49,490 nt of DNA from Streptomyces sp. Ru72 (GCF_002920635.1 NZ_PQSR01000058.1:1-49490); one strand, 5' to 3'; shown: positions 1 through 8,804, counted from the stretch's first letter. A program made the numbers and translations. Notes: generated from the sequence alone by a model not told the origin.

Positions 1-621
1 GTTGGCCTCGTTGTCCACCGTCAGCGGCAGCCCGTCCGGCAGGTGGGGCCCGAGGTCGACGTCCTGCCAGTCGAGGTTGGGGGCGCGCACCACGGTCCGG
101 GCGTCGCGCGCGACGAGGCCGGGCACGGCGACGGCGAGCCCCGCGGGCCACAGCCCTTCCCGCTCCGCCTCCGCGACCACCTGTCGTATCAGTGCGGTCA
201 GTTCGCCGAGCACCGGCTGCGGCGGGCGGCCACGGTTCGTGCCGTGCCGCACCGCCCGAGCCCGTACGTCGCCGCGCAGATCGACCGCGTACACCGCCAG
301 GTGATCGACACCGATCTCGGCGCCGATCCCGGCGGGACCGCGCCCGCTGACGGCCAGAGCGGAACCCGGGCGCCCGACCCGGCCGGGCCGCTCGGGCCCC
401 AGCTCTTCCAGCAGTCCGGACCGGATCAGCTCGTCGACCAGGGTCGAGACCGCAGCGCGGGTCAGCCCGATCCGAGAGGCGACCGCGGCACGCGACAGCG
501 GCCCCTCGGCGCTGACGGTGTGCATGACCCGCGCCAGATTCCGGCGGCGCATGCCCTGCTGGGTGTCCGGCAGCCGTCGGCCGGGGCTGGACGGATGGGC
601 TTCGTGCAGCGGTGTGCTCAT
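1..621 (-). CDS. ROK-family transcriptional regulator, probable xylose repressor (3' end outside window)
   Basis: The visible 207 residues begin with a winged helix (about residues 20-80: MRRRNLARVMHTVS, then SRAAVASRIGLTRAAVSTLVDELI), followed by the start of a ROK sugar-kinase-like domain (GIGAEIGVDHLAVYAVDLRG; later VAVPGLV). The ATG at 619-621 opens MSTPLHEAHPSS; the C-terminal half lies beyond the left edge. It is 17 bp downstream of xylB on the same strand and probably co-transcribed. Known ROK/XylR proteins repress xylose genes and release DNA on binding the sugar, so control of the xylA/xylB divergent promoter region is the natural inference. Other sugars cannot be excluded. Confidence 0.88.
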   Translation of the reverse strand, partial: MSTPLHEAHPSSPGRRLPDTQQGMRRRNLARVMHTVSAEGPLSRAAVASRIGLTRAAVSTLVDELIRSGLLEELGPERPGRVGRPGSALAVSGRGPAGIGAEIGVDHLAVYAVDLRGDVRARAVRHGTNRGRPPQPVLGELTALIRQVVAEAEREGLWPAGLAVAVPGLVARDARTVVRAPNLDWQDVDLGPHLPDGLPLTVDNEAN

Positions 622-638
622 GCCTCCCTCGGATCTCG

Positions 639-2084
639 TCAGCGCCGGTCCGGCTCCCGCTCCAGCAGCGGGGCCGCGTCGGAGAGTACCCCGGCGATCC
701 TGGCCAGCGTCGCCTCGTCCCGCTCCACGGCCTCGAGGACCGGCCCGCGCGTGGTGTCCCAGCGCCGAGCGACGGCTGCGGGGTCCTCACCGGTCAGCAA
801 CCCGGCGGCCTGAGCGGCGGCGCCCAGCGCGACCAGCTCCCTGGCCTCCGGTACCTGGACCGGACGCCCCGAGAGCCGTCGTACGGTCTCCTGCCAGGCC
901 CGGCCCCGTGCGCCGCCCCCGATGAGCAGCAGTGGAACGGTGCGGTCCGCATCCGCGTCGAGCACCAGGTCGAGGGCGCCGAGCAGCGAGTGCACCGCTC
1001 CGTCGTAGGCCGCCTGCAGCAGCTGTCCGGCCGTCGTGTCGTGCCGCAGGCCGTGCAGCAGCCCCGAGGCGTGCGGGAGGGCCGGGGTGCGCTCGCCGTC
1101 CAGGTAGGGGAGCAGCGTCACACCGGTACCCGGCTCGACGGCCTCCCGGTCCAGGCCGAGCAGTGCGGCGATCCGGTCGACGGCGAGCGTGCAGTTCAGC
1201 GTGCACGCCAGCGGCAGCCAGTCGCCGTGCGCGTCCGCGAAGCCCGCGACGGTCCCGGTCGGGTCGGCGGGCCGCCGTCTCGAGACCGCGTACACCGTTC
1301 CGGAGGTCCCGAGGCTCAGCACCGGGGTCCCGGGGCGCAGCCCCAGACCCATCGCCGCGGCCGCGTTGTCGCCGGTGCCGGGCGCGACCAGGGTGCCCTT
1401 GGAGAACGGCAGGTCATGCGCGTCACGCACTGTGCCGGCCACCTCCCCGGGCCGGACCACGCGCGGCAGCAGGGCGGGGTCGAGGCCCGCGTGCGCGAGG
1501 ATCTCCTCGTCGTACGACTCCGTCGCCGACGCCCACCAGCCGGTGCCCGAGGCATCGCCGCGGTCGGTCGTGCCCTGCCCGGTGAGGCGCTCGGTCAGGT
1601 AGTCGTGGGGCAGCCGCACGGCCTTGGTCGCGCGGACGGCCTCCGGCTCGTTCTCGGCCAGCCAGGCCCACTTCGTGACTGTGAAAGACGGGCCGGGCAC
1701 GCTTCCCGTGCGCTCTGCCCAGACCTTGGGGCCGCCCAGCTCCTCCACCAGGCGGCGGGCCTGCGGCGCCGACCGTACGTCGTTCCACAGCAGGGCCGGG
1801 CGGACCGGCTCTCCTCGGCCGTCCAGGGTGACCAGGCCGTGCTGCTGGCCGCCGATCGACACGGCGGCGGCTTCGTGCGCCGCCTCGCCGCACTGGTGCA
1901 GGGCTTCGCACAGTGCCTCCCACCACTGGCGTGGGTCGCTCTCGCGACCGGCGCCCGACGTGACGGTGTGCGGTGCCTGACCGCTCGCCACCACCCGTCC
2001 GGTCGACGCGTCGACCACCAGGGCCTTGGTGGACTGGGTGGACGAGTCCACTCCGACGACGAGCGGACCCTCGGCTGCTGACAT
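639..2084 (-). CDS. xylB: Xylulokinase
   Basis: This is a 481-residue FGGY-family kinase, the usual length, which phosphorylates D-xylulose to xylulose 5-phosphate in the cytoplasm. The N-terminal phosphate motif is VVGVDSSTQSTKALVVD, and the C-terminal actin-like domain shows LSLGTSGTVYAVS and LLIGGGARGRAWQE. The frame is open further upstream, but the ATG at 2084 (MSAAEGP) has an AGGGAG ribosome site 8 nt upstream, so I start there. It is divergent from xylA across a 197-bp regulatory region, and the ROK gene follows it. This is the second step of the xylose isomerase pathway. Confidence 0.95.
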   Translation of the reverse strand: MSAAEGPLVVGVDSSTQSTKALVVDASTGRVVASGQAPHTVTSGAGRESDPRQWWEALCEALHQCGEAAHEAAAVSIGGQQHGLVTLDGRGEPVRPALLWNDVRSAPQARRLVEELGGPKVWAERTGSVPGPSFTVTKWAWLAENEPEAVRATKAVRLPHDYLTERLTGQGTTDRGDASGTGWWASATESYDEEILAHAGLDPALLPRVVRPGEVAGTVRDAHDLPFSKGTLVAPGTGDNAAAAMGLGLRPGTPVLSLGTSGTVYAVSRRRPADPTGTVAGFADAHGDWLPLACTLNCTLAVDRIAALLGLDREAVEPGTGVTLLPYLDGERTPALPHASGLLHGLRHDTTAGQLLQAAYDGAVHSLLGALDLVLDADADRTVPLLLIGGGARGRAWQETVRRLSGRPVQVPEARELVALGAAAQAAGLLTGEDPAAVARRWDTTRGPVLEAVERDEATLARIAGVLSDAAPLLEREPDRR

Positions 2085-2166
2085 CGGGCTCTCCCTCTTC
2101 CGCGGCTCGCGGGTTCTGGCCTGTGAGCGGGCGCGCATCGGCCGCAGTGGCCGGCGTGCGCCCGTC

Positions 2167-2192
2167 GTCACCGTACGGAGTCACCGTACGGA
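2167..2192. repeat. Tandem 13-bp direct repeat in the xylB-xylA intergenic region
   Basis: GTCACCGTACGGA occurs twice with no spacer (2167-2179 and 2180-2192), about 80 bp upstream of the xylB start. Each unit contains the palindrome CCGTACGG. It could be an operator or a slippage duplication; the sequence alone does not decide. Confidence 0.5.
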
Positions 2193-2227
2193 GGGCACCC
2201 CTTCTCTTCCCAGAGATGCCTTCGCAT

Positions 2228-2240
2228 ACTAATTTGTTAA
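2228..2240. promoter_or_regulatory. Possible ROK/XylR operator half-site upstream of xylA
   Basis: An AT-rich island, ACTAATTTGTTAA, lies 40-55 bp upstream of xylA in otherwise GC-rich DNA. Its complement contains AACAAATTAGT, which resembles the AACAAACTAA half of known XylR operators. I see no clear second half, so this is a candidate only. Confidence 0.35.
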
Positions 2241-2281
2241 GCGCCATGACGAAATAGTCTCAGCGAACAAGGAGCCGCAGC

Positions 2282-3448
2282 ATGAGCTACCAGCCCACCC
2301 CCGAGGACAGGTTCACCTTCGGTCTGTGGACCGTCGGCTGGCAGGGAAGGGACCCGTTCGGCGACGCCACCCGGCGCGCCCTGGACCCGGTGGAGACGGT
2401 TCAGCGCCTCGCCGAGCTCGGGGCCTACGGTGTGACCTTCCACGACGACGACCTGATCCCCTTCGGGTCCTCGGACAGCGAGCGCGAGGCGCACATCAAG
2501 CGCTTCCGTCAGGCCCTCGACACGACCGGGCTGACCGTGCCGATGGCCACCACCAACCTCTTCACGCACCCCGTCTTCAAGGACGGCGCCTTCACGGCGA
2601 ACGACCGGGACGTCCGCCGCTACGCACTGCGCAAGACCATCCGCAACATCGACCTGGCGGTGGAGCTGGGTGCCAAGACGTACGTCGCCTGGGGCGGCCG
2701 GGAGGGTGCCGAGTCCGGCGCGGCCAAGGACGTGCGAGTCGCGCTCGACCGCATGAAGGAGGCCTTCGACCTCCTGGGCGAGTACGTCACCTCACAGGGC
2801 TACGACCTGCGCTTCGCCATCGAGCCCAAGCCGAACGAGCCCCGCGGCGACATCCTGCTGCCCACCGTCGGCCACGCCCTGGCCTTCATCGAGCGTCTGG
2901 AGCGTCCGGAGCTGTACGGCGTCAACCCGGAGGTGGGCCACGAGCAGATGGCCGGCCTCAACTTCCCGCACGGCATCGCCCAGGCACTTTGGGCGGGCAA
3001 GCTCTTCCACATCGACCTCAACGGCCAGTCCGGCATCAAGTACGACCAGGACCTGCGCTTCGGCGCGGGCGACCTGCGGGCCGCGTTCTGGCTGGTCGAC
3101 CTCCTGGAGAGCGCCGGTTACAGCGGACCGCGCCACTTCGACTTCAAGCCGCCGCGGACCGAGGACCTCGACGGCGTGTGGGCGTCGGCGGCGGGCTGCA
3201 TGCGCAACTACCTCATCCTGAAGGAGCGTGCGGCCGCCTTCCGGGCCGATCCCGAGGTCCAGGAGGCCCTGCGCGCCTCGCGTCTGGACCAGTTGGCGCA
3301 GCCGACCGCCGAGGACGGCCTGGAGGCGCTGCTCGCCGACCGCGGTGCCTTCGAGGAGTTCGACGTGGAGGCGGCCGCCGCGCGCGGGATGGCCTTCGAG
3401 CGCCTGGACCAGCTGGCCATGGACCACCTGCTGGGCGCGCGCGGCTGA
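2282..3448 (+). CDS. xylA: Xylose (glucose) isomerase
   Basis: This 388-residue cytoplasmic TIM-barrel enzyme interconverts D-xylose and D-xylulose (industrially glucose/fructose) and needs two divalent metals. The length equals that of classical Streptomyces enzymes. H54 and D57 sit in VTFHDDDLIPFG, and the metal ligand E181 with K183 sits in FAIEPKPNEPRGD, the expected numbering for the family. A downstream cluster HIDLNGQ and the D-F-K segment near residue 287 supply further ligands. The ATG at 2282 has AAGGAG at 2269-2274. It is divergent from xylB and probably controlled by the ROK regulator. Confidence 0.98.
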   Translation: MSYQPTPEDRFTFGLWTVGWQGRDPFGDATRRALDPVETVQRLAELGAYGVTFHDDDLIPFGSSDSEREAHIKRFRQALDTTGLTVPMATTNLFTHPVFKDGAFTANDRDVRRYALRKTIRNIDLAVELGAKTYVAWGGREGAESGAAKDVRVALDRMKEAFDLLGEYVTSQGYDLRFAIEPKPNEPRGDILLPTVGHALAFIERLERPELYGVNPEVGHEQMAGLNFPHGIAQALWAGKLFHIDLNGQSGIKYDQDLRFGAGDLRAAFWLVDLLESAGYSGPRHFDFKPPRTEDLDGVWASAAGCMRNYLILKERAAAFRADPEVQEALRASRLDQLAQPTAEDGLEALLADRGAFEEFDVEAAAARGMAFERLDQLAMDHLLGARG

Positions 3449-3578
3449 TCGCTGCCGGTACTGGAGAGGTGACGCCCTCGCGCGGAATGTGCCGGACTCG
3501 TGCCGTCCATGGCATGAGTCTGTGTCAACGGCCGCGCGGGGGCCCCGCCATGGCCGGTCGGACGCGACTGTGGACCGT

Positions 3579-3983
3579 ATGGCCATGCCGCCGGGAGACA
3601 CGCCGCCCTCGGACCACACCGGGTTCGGCCCGCCGTTCCAGCCGCCGCCCGGACCACCCGGCGCGCCCGCCAGACGCCGCGCCGGCCTCTTCCTGACGCT
3701 CGCCGCGATCGTTGCCCTCGGTATCGTCGCCGTGATCCTCGTGATCAACAGCGGCGGCGCGGCGCAGCGGAAATCGCCCACCGACAGCGGCGCGAGCACA
3801 AGTCGTGCACCCGCCCCGTCCCTGGGCATCCCGACAGGACTGCCCACCGCACTGCCCTCGAGGCTCCCCTCGGGCCTTCCGACGAGGCTGCCGTCCGGGT
3901 GGCCCAGCGTGCTTCCCAGCGGCTTTCCGAGCGACCTGGAGTCACTCTTCACGGCGCCTGCCGCCGCACCGTCGAAGCACTGA
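3579..3983 (+). CDS. Single-pass membrane protein with Pro-rich head and LPSG-type C-terminal repeats
   Basis: Function is not recognised. The 134-residue protein has a Pro/Gly-rich cytoplasmic-looking head (residues 1-30), an RRR positive patch, one membrane segment (about 35-57, LFLTLAAIVALGIVAVILVI), and an outer tail. The tail carries imperfect tetra- to pentapeptide repeats of the form LPSG/LPTR/LPSGW/LPSGF (about residues 85-120). The start is uncertain: ATGs at 3579 and 3585 and a GTG at 3570 are in frame, and none has a strong ribosome site. A hairpin follows the stop codon. It could be wall-associated, but there is no sortase signal. Confidence 0.6.
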   Translation: MAMPPGDTPPSDHTGFGPPFQPPPGPPGAPARRRAGLFLTLAAIVALGIVAVILVINSGGAAQRKSPTDSGASTSRAPAPSLGIPTGLPTALPSRLPSGLPTRLPSGWPSVLPSGFPSDLESLFTAPAAAPSKH

Positions 3984-3990
3984 GCTCGCG

Positions 3991-4021
3991 GCCGTCCCCT
4001 GAGCGGCCTCTCAGGGACGGC
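3991..4021. terminator. Hairpin after the LPSG-repeat gene
   Basis: GCCGTCCC and GGGACGGC, extended by TGAG/CTCA with a one-base bulge, form a stem just after the stop at 3983. There is no U tract, as is common for high-GC terminators. Confidence 0.5.
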
Positions 4022-4127
4022 TGAGGGGCGGGGCTCAGGGTTCTCTCAGGGTCGGGGCCCGGAACCGCACGCAGCGGGCACCCGTTCTCAGAACAAGGAG
4101 CGGCAGTGGCCGCGAAGGAGGCGACAC

Positions 4128-4310
4128 ATGTCGAGGAACGCGAAGATCGCCACCGGGGGAGTGCTGGCCGGACTCATCCTGTGGATATGGCTGCCGTGGT
4201 GGGCCGCCCTCCTGATCGTGCTGGGAGTCCCGGCGGCCGCGTACTTCACCCTGGACCCGTCGCAGCGGCGCAGGCTGCGCCGAGTGGCGCGCAAGGAGCT
4301 CGGCCGCTGA
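4128..4310 (+). CDS. Small two-helix membrane protein (60 aa)
   Basis: A 60-residue hydrophobic protein whose two short hydrophobic stretches (about residues 10-24 and 26-42, containing LILWIWLPWWAALLIVLGVP) could form a hairpin in the membrane. They are followed by a strongly basic tail (RRRLRRVARKELGR). The ATG has GGAGG 8 nt upstream. No family function is known to me; small proteins of this shape are common in Streptomyces. It is isolated between a hairpin and a convergent esterase gene. Confidence 0.65.
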   Translation: MSRNAKIATGGVLAGLILWIWLPWWAALLIVLGVPAAAYFTLDPSQRRRLRRVARKELGR

Positions 4311-4314
4311 GAGG

Positions 4315-5691
4315 TCAGCGATCGGCCCGGGGTCCCGCCAGTGCGCAGGAGTCGACCACGTCCCCGCCCGCGGGCCTGCCGACGGTACGGTCCGCGGGCG
4401 GCCGCTCGCCCCGCTCGACCCACGTGGTCAGCGCGTCGAAGGCCGCCCGGTAGCACGGCAGAATCGGCCTGAGCCGGTCGGGATAGGAGTCGTACAGGCC
4501 GTCGACGTGCGTACCGCCTGCGACGGTGTAGAAGCGGTGCAGCGGTCCGCGACCGGCCTCCCGCACCATGCGCGCGTACACGTCGGAGTCCGTGCTCTTG
4601 GGCAGCAGGGCGTCCAGGTCGCCGTGCAGGGTGATCAGCGGTTTGCCGATCCGTCCGGTGAGGGCGACCCGGGCGACCGCCCGGTGCACGGATGCGGGGC
4701 GCGCCGCGTAGTCGTAGGCCGCGTCCGACGGACAGGGCGCCAGGATCTGCGCCGTCGTGGACCCGGCGGACGCACCAGGGCAGGTCGGGTCGTACGCGGG
4801 GTCGAACTCGGCCCGGTAGATCTTCTGGGTGATGCCCCAGTACGCCTTCTCGTGGTATGGCCACAGGAACTCGGACCCTCGGGCGAACCCCGCCGCGTAC
4901 AGATCCTCGTCCCGGGCGGAGCCCAGCGTGCGGGCCACGGCCACCGGCAGCGACGTCAGCAGGTTGGGGCCATCGGCTGTCCACAGGGCGCCCTCCCAGT
5001 CCACCCCGCCGTCGTACAACTCGGGGTGGTGCTCCAACTGCCAGCGCGTCAGGTAGCCGCCGTTGGAGATCCCGGTCATGTACGTGCGCCGAGGGGCCCG
5101 CCCGTAGCGTTGCGCCGCCACCCGCTTGGCGGCCAGCGTGAGCTGAGTCGTGCGCCGGTTCCACTCGGCGACGGCGTCACCGGGGCGGGTTCCGTCGCGG
5201 TAGAAGTCCGGCCCGCTGTTGCCCTTGTCGGTGGCCGCGTACGCGTAGCCCTGTGCCAGCACCCGGTCGGAGATCGCCGTGTCGGTCGCGTACTGCCGAC
5301 GTGTGCCGGGGGCGCCCGTGACGACGAGGCCGCCGTTCCACCGGTCGGGGAGCCGGATCACGAACTGGGCGTCGTGCCGCCAGCCGTGCGTGGTGTTGAA
5401 GTGCGAGTCGTCCGGGAAGTAGCCGTCGATCTGCAACCCCGGCACACCGGACGGATTGCGGGTGGCCGTGGCGGTCAGGCCCGCCTGGTCGGTCATGTCC
5501 GTGTACGGCGTTCCCGCGAGCCCCGCCGTCGTCATATCGCCCAGACAGGCACTCTGTTGGACCGCCGCACCAGGTACCCGTATCCGCCCCTGGGACTGGC
5601 AATGGCCGCCGTCGCCCGCCGCCGCGCGGCCGGGGAGGGCCGAGACAAGCAGAACGGCGGCGCACAACGCGACACGACGGGACAGGCGCAT
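4315..5691 (-). CDS. Secreted alpha/beta hydrolase (tannase / feruloyl-esterase-like or oligomer hydrolase)
   Basis: The 458-residue precursor starts with a signal peptide (MRLSRRVALCAAVLLVSALPGRAAA). The nucleophile elbow is G-I-S-N-G-G with S209. A likely acid is the Asp in LHGDLDALLP and the base the His in AGGTHVDGLYD near the C terminus, so a complete Ser-Asp-His triad can be proposed. The ATG at 5691 has GGAGG 6 nt upstream; a longer frame exists but would bury the signal peptide. The overall pattern fits secreted esterases of the tannase/feruloyl esterase and 3-hydroxybutyrate-oligomer hydrolase type. The exact substrate cannot be read from sequence. Confidence 0.75.
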   Translation of the reverse strand: MRLSRRVALCAAVLLVSALPGRAAAGDGGHCQSQGRIRVPGAAVQQSACLGDMTTAGLAGTPYTDMTDQAGLTATATRNPSGVPGLQIDGYFPDDSHFNTTHGWRHDAQFVIRLPDRWNGGLVVTGAPGTRRQYATDTAISDRVLAQGYAYAATDKGNSGPDFYRDGTRPGDAVAEWNRRTTQLTLAAKRVAAQRYGRAPRRTYMTGISNGGYLTRWQLEHHPELYDGGVDWEGALWTADGPNLLTSLPVAVARTLGSARDEDLYAAGFARGSEFLWPYHEKAYWGITQKIYRAEFDPAYDPTCPGASAGSTTAQILAPCPSDAAYDYAARPASVHRAVARVALTGRIGKPLITLHGDLDALLPKSTDSDVYARMVREAGRGPLHRFYTVAGGTHVDGLYDSYPDRLRPILPCYRAAFDALTTWVERGERPPADRTVGRPAGGDVVDSCALAGPRADR

Positions 5692-5840
5692 GAGGGACCT
5701 CCGGGTCAGGACGGGAGCACGGGGCTGCCCATGCTGCGACCACGGAAGTTCGCCGACCATAGGTCTGAGCCACATGGGCGCAGGTGGCCCTATGGGGGCT
5801 CACAACGCAGCCCATGCCCATCGCACCCGGTTGCCCGCAC

Positions 5841-6680
5841 TCAGGCCGGACGTGCAGCCACCTTGTCCAGACCCTCCAGCAGTCCGGGCAACTGCGAACC
5901 CCGGCCCACCGGGATCACCTCTCCGGGCTTCTCGTCGAGGAGGAAGAACGCGATGTCGTCGGTCCTGGCCACCATGGACCAGCCGGGTCCGTCGGCACGC
6001 AACAGGCGTGCGTCACCGGGTGCGAACGAGGAACGGACACGGCCCGGCGGCGGAGGGGAGTCCACGTACCCGTGCGCCTCGTCGAGCGCACGATGTATCG
6101 CGCTGCGGGCCCCTTCTGCGGGCTTGCCGTCCGCGGGCTCGCCACCCTCCGCCGCCGGCTCGGCGTCCACAGGTGCGAAGTCGGCGGCGCCGATCTGGTC
6201 TCGCCACATGGCCCACTGGAGCGCGATCTGGTCGGCACCCAGGCGCCGTTGCGCCGGACCCCAGGTGTCGGTGTCCGGTGGGGAGAGCGGCTCACGGTCG
6301 GTGTCTTCCGGTGCGGGGTCGTGCGGGGCGGGCACACCGGGCGCTGCGACGGCCACAGCCAGCGGCCAGCCCGGCAGCGCGGCGACGACCGTGCGCTCGT
6401 CGGGCGACAGGTCGTATTCCATGCCGCAGTCCCAGGACGCGATCGCCACGGCCACCAGCGACACGTCGTCGACGACCACCGTCCAGCGCGCACCGCCGCC
6501 GTCCTGGCCGAGCACCAGGCCGTACCCGTCCGTCACCGGCGGCAGACCGAGCGCCGCGCAGGCCGCCGGATAGTCGTCGCCCAGCACGCTCGGGAACTGC
6601 GCGGGCGTCAGCAGAATCGCCGTGAGTACATACAGCGCGTCGTCCGTGGCGGCGACGGAGTCCTCGTCCGTCCCGGTCAT
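5841..6680 (-). CDS. Conserved hypothetical protein (279 aa)
   Basis: I do not recognise this family. The soluble, acidic 279-residue protein starts MTGTDEDS at an ATG with GGGGAGG 6 nt upstream. There are no membrane segments or obvious catalytic motifs. The N-terminal half is rich in strand-like segments (YGLVLGQDGGGARWTVVVDDVSLVAVAIASWDCG). A low-complexity acidic linker follows (about 120-150), and the C-terminal part contains FFLLDEKPGEVIPV. Codon use looks like that of its neighbours. It is probably monocistronic. Confidence 0.7.
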   Translation of the reverse strand: MTGTDEDSVAATDDALYVLTAILLTPAQFPSVLGDDYPAACAALGLPPVTDGYGLVLGQDGGGARWTVVVDDVSLVAVAIASWDCGMEYDLSPDERTVVAALPGWPLAVAVAAPGVPAPHDPAPEDTDREPLSPPDTDTWGPAQRRLGADQIALQWAMWRDQIGAADFAPVDAEPAAEGGEPADGKPAEGARSAIHRALDEAHGYVDSPPPPGRVRSSFAPGDARLLRADGPGWSMVARTDDIAFFLLDEKPGEVIPVGRGSQLPGLLEGLDKVAARPA

Positions 6681-6811
6681 GCCGTCCTCCCCATCCGTCG
6701 TTCGTCGGCGCACCCTAATGCGCCCGCCGACCGCTTGTCACGACTGCGAATCGCAGAAGGAACCGCACGTCTCCGACCGGACGGGGCGAAAGCACCCGGC
6801 GAGTTCCGGCG

Positions 6812-7111
6812 TCAGGCGGCAGGCAGGCCGAGGAGCGTCCGCGCGACCGCCCGCGGAGAGTCGCCGCGCTCCCGTGCGAGAGCGATCAGCGCACGGCAGG
6901 CAAGCTCCGTCACACCGAACGACAGGGCCTCCGGCGAGACCCACGCCGCGGCCTCGTCCATCCGGTCCTGGTCGTCCTCGGCGCACGCCGAGACATAAGC
7001 GGCCGCCGCCTCGAACAGGTTGTGCGTGCGCTTGCCCCCGGCCGCTGCCGCCCCCGCGCGCGAAGAGTTGTTGACGAGTCTGCCCACCGATGTGCGGATC
7101 CTGTCGAACAT
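6812..7111 (-). CDS. Small helical hypothetical protein (99 aa)
   Basis: A 99-residue, mostly alpha-helical protein that starts MFDRIRTSVGRLVNN at an ATG preceded by AAGG (GGGGAAGGTGGC). The middle contains NLFEAAAAYVSACAEDDQDRMDEAAAWVS and the C terminus ALARERGDSPRAVARTLLGLP. No family is recognised. It is divergent from the DUF2236 oxygenase gene across about 100 bp, so the two may share a control region. Confidence 0.65.
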   Translation of the reverse strand: MFDRIRTSVGRLVNNSSRAGAAAAGGKRTHNLFEAAAAYVSACAEDDQDRMDEAAAWVSPEALSFGVTELACRALIALARERGDSPRAVARTLLGLPAA

Positions 7112-7210
7112 GCCAAGCCACCTTCCCCCTGTGTGGTTGCCTTCGCCGACGTGCATGTGCTGCTCTTCAACGTAGGGTGGCAGTCGCCGCGGCAGAAGGG
7201 GGACGGAACG

Positions 7211-8119
7211 GTGAAGCGGTTCGAGCGGCTCGAACAGATCCGGGGTCTGCACCCCGAGAAGGACGCGCTGGAGATCTACCGGCTCAGCGTCGCGTACGAG
7301 TTTCCCTGGGACTACACCCGCGCCCTGGAACTGGCGCTCTACCGTACGTACGCCGTCCCCGGCATCGGTCGGCTGCTCGCCGAGACCGGGGAGCTCACCG
7401 ACCGCACACAGAAGCGGTACGACGACACCTCGCTGCTCCTCGACACCGTTGTCGAACACGGCTTTGACAGCGACGAGGGGCGCACCGCGATCCGCCGCAT
7501 CAACCAGATGCACCGCAGCTACGACATCCGCAACGACGACATGAGGTACGTGCTGTGCACCTTCGTGGTGATGCCCAAGCGGTGGATCGACGCCTACGGA
7601 TGGCGCCGGCTGTCCCGGCACGAGACCGTCGCCTCCGCCGCCCACTACCGCACCCTGGGGCGGCACATGGGCATCAAGGACATCCCCGGGACCTATGAGG
7701 AGTTCGAGACCTGCCTCGATGCCTATGAGGCCGCCCACTTCGCCTGGGACCCGCAAGCCCGGCGCGTGTCCGACGCGACCCTGGACCTGATGGCCTCCTG
7801 GTATCCGCGCCCCCTCGCACCGGTGCTGCGCCGGGTGACTCTCTCCCTGCTCGACGACTCGCTTCTGCGGGCCTTCCGGTACGAGCCGCCGAGCGTTGCC
7901 ACACGCGCGTGGGTGCGCCGCGCGGTCCGGGCCCGCGGCCGCCTCGTCCGCCTCATGCCCCCGCGCCGGAGCCCCCACTACGCACGGCAGAACTGGGAGA
8001 TCAAGGGCTACCCGAACGGCTACCGCATCGCCGACCTGGGCACCCGTCCGGTCCCCGGGGCCAAGGGCTGCCCGGTCCGGCAGGCAGGCGCCTCCTCGAC
8101 GATCTCCCCCACGGAGTGA
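7211..8119 (+). CDS. MpaB/Lcp-type (DUF2236) oxygenase-like protein
   Basis: The 302-residue protein matches the DUF2236 family, which includes the ER-bound oxygenase MpaB and latex-clearing rubber oxygenase Lcp; characterised members bind heme b. The family signature is visible as RRINQMHRSYDIRNDDMRYVLCTFVV (about residues 96-121), with the conserved MH pair supplying a candidate heme ligand. HFAWDPQARRVS and the C-terminal basic region are also typical. I start at the GTG at 7211 because of AAGGGGGA 7 nt upstream; the frame is open upstream without a good ribosome site. The substrate is unknown. Confidence 0.75.
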   Translation: MKRFERLEQIRGLHPEKDALEIYRLSVAYEFPWDYTRALELALYRTYAVPGIGRLLAETGELTDRTQKRYDDTSLLLDTVVEHGFDSDEGRTAIRRINQMHRSYDIRNDDMRYVLCTFVVMPKRWIDAYGWRRLSRHETVASAAHYRTLGRHMGIKDIPGTYEEFETCLDAYEAAHFAWDPQARRVSDATLDLMASWYPRPLAPVLRRVTLSLLDDSLLRAFRYEPPSVATRAWVRRAVRARGRLVRLMPPRRSPHYARQNWEIKGYPNGYRIADLGTRPVPGAKGCPVRQAGASSTISPTE

Positions 8120-8195
8120 GTCGAGGGAGTCGAACGCATCGCCGGATACAGCGTGCTCCCCGCGACGGACCGCCGTCGCGCGGCGAGGCTGAGAC

Positions 8196-8804
8196 TCAGC
8201 TCTCGCGGACGGCCAGGGCGAGGAAGCGGTTGTCCTCGTCGACGTACGACGTCATACGCCAGCCGGAACCGGCCAGCAGCGGACGGAGGTTGGGCTCGGC
8301 GCGCAGATCTCCGGGGGTGATCTGCCGTCCCTGGCGGGCCGCGAGGGCCGCCCGGCCGACCGGGTGGAAGAGCGCGAGCAGTCCGCCGGGCCGCACCACG
8401 CGCGCCAGCTCACGCAGATTCCCGGCCGGGTGGGGCAGGTGCGCGATCAGCCCTGCCGCGAAGACCGCGTCCAGGGACTCCGCCCGCAGCGGAAGCGCAG
8501 CCACGTCGGCAAGCAGCAACAGGCCGTCGCGGTCCCGCCCGGCCCGCACCGCCGCCTGAAGCATCGCCGGGGTCAGATCGGCCCCGAGGACCAGCCCCGA
8601 GGCGCCCACGGCCGCACGCAGCGGCGTCAGAGCCCGCCCCGTACCGCATCCCGCGTCGAGCACCCGGTCGCCCTTGTGCAGGCCTAGAGCGGCGACCGCG
8701 GCGGCGTACGCCGGGCCGTCGTCGGGGAACTTCGCGTCCCAGTCGGCCGCTCGCGCCGTGAAGAACTCCTGGACGTGTGTATGGACGTCGCTCATGCTCC
8801 GCAT
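8196..8804 (-). CDS. Class I SAM-dependent methyltransferase
   Basis: A 202-residue protein with a complete Rossmann methyltransferase core: motif I VLDAGCGTGRALTPL (about 48-62), motif II GADLTPAMLQAA, then LLLADVAALPLRAESLDAVFAAGLIAHLPHP and VVRPGGLLALFHP. It resembles UbiE/small-molecule methyltransferases, but no substrate signature is present. The upstream ATG (8804) has GTGAGG 6 nt before it; an in-frame ATG at 8795 is less well spaced. It is divergent from the MHYT gene. Confidence 0.85.
   Translation of the reverse strand: MRSMSDVHTHVQEFFTARAADWDAKFPDDGPAYAAAVAALGLHKGDRVLDAGCGTGRALTPLRAAVGASGLVLGADLTPAMLQAAVRAGRDRDGLLLLADVAALPLRAESLDAVFAAGLIAHLPHPAGNLRELARVVRPGGLLALFHPVGRAALAARQGRQITPGDLRAEPNLRPLLAGSGWRMTSYVDEDNRFLALAVRES

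Noticed and set aside
4106..4453. An alternative frame starting at GTG 4106 with AAGGAG upstream
   Set aside because: The ribosome site is good, but the product is low-complexity and runs antisense into the esterase gene. The 60-residue membrane protein in the other frame is more convincing.
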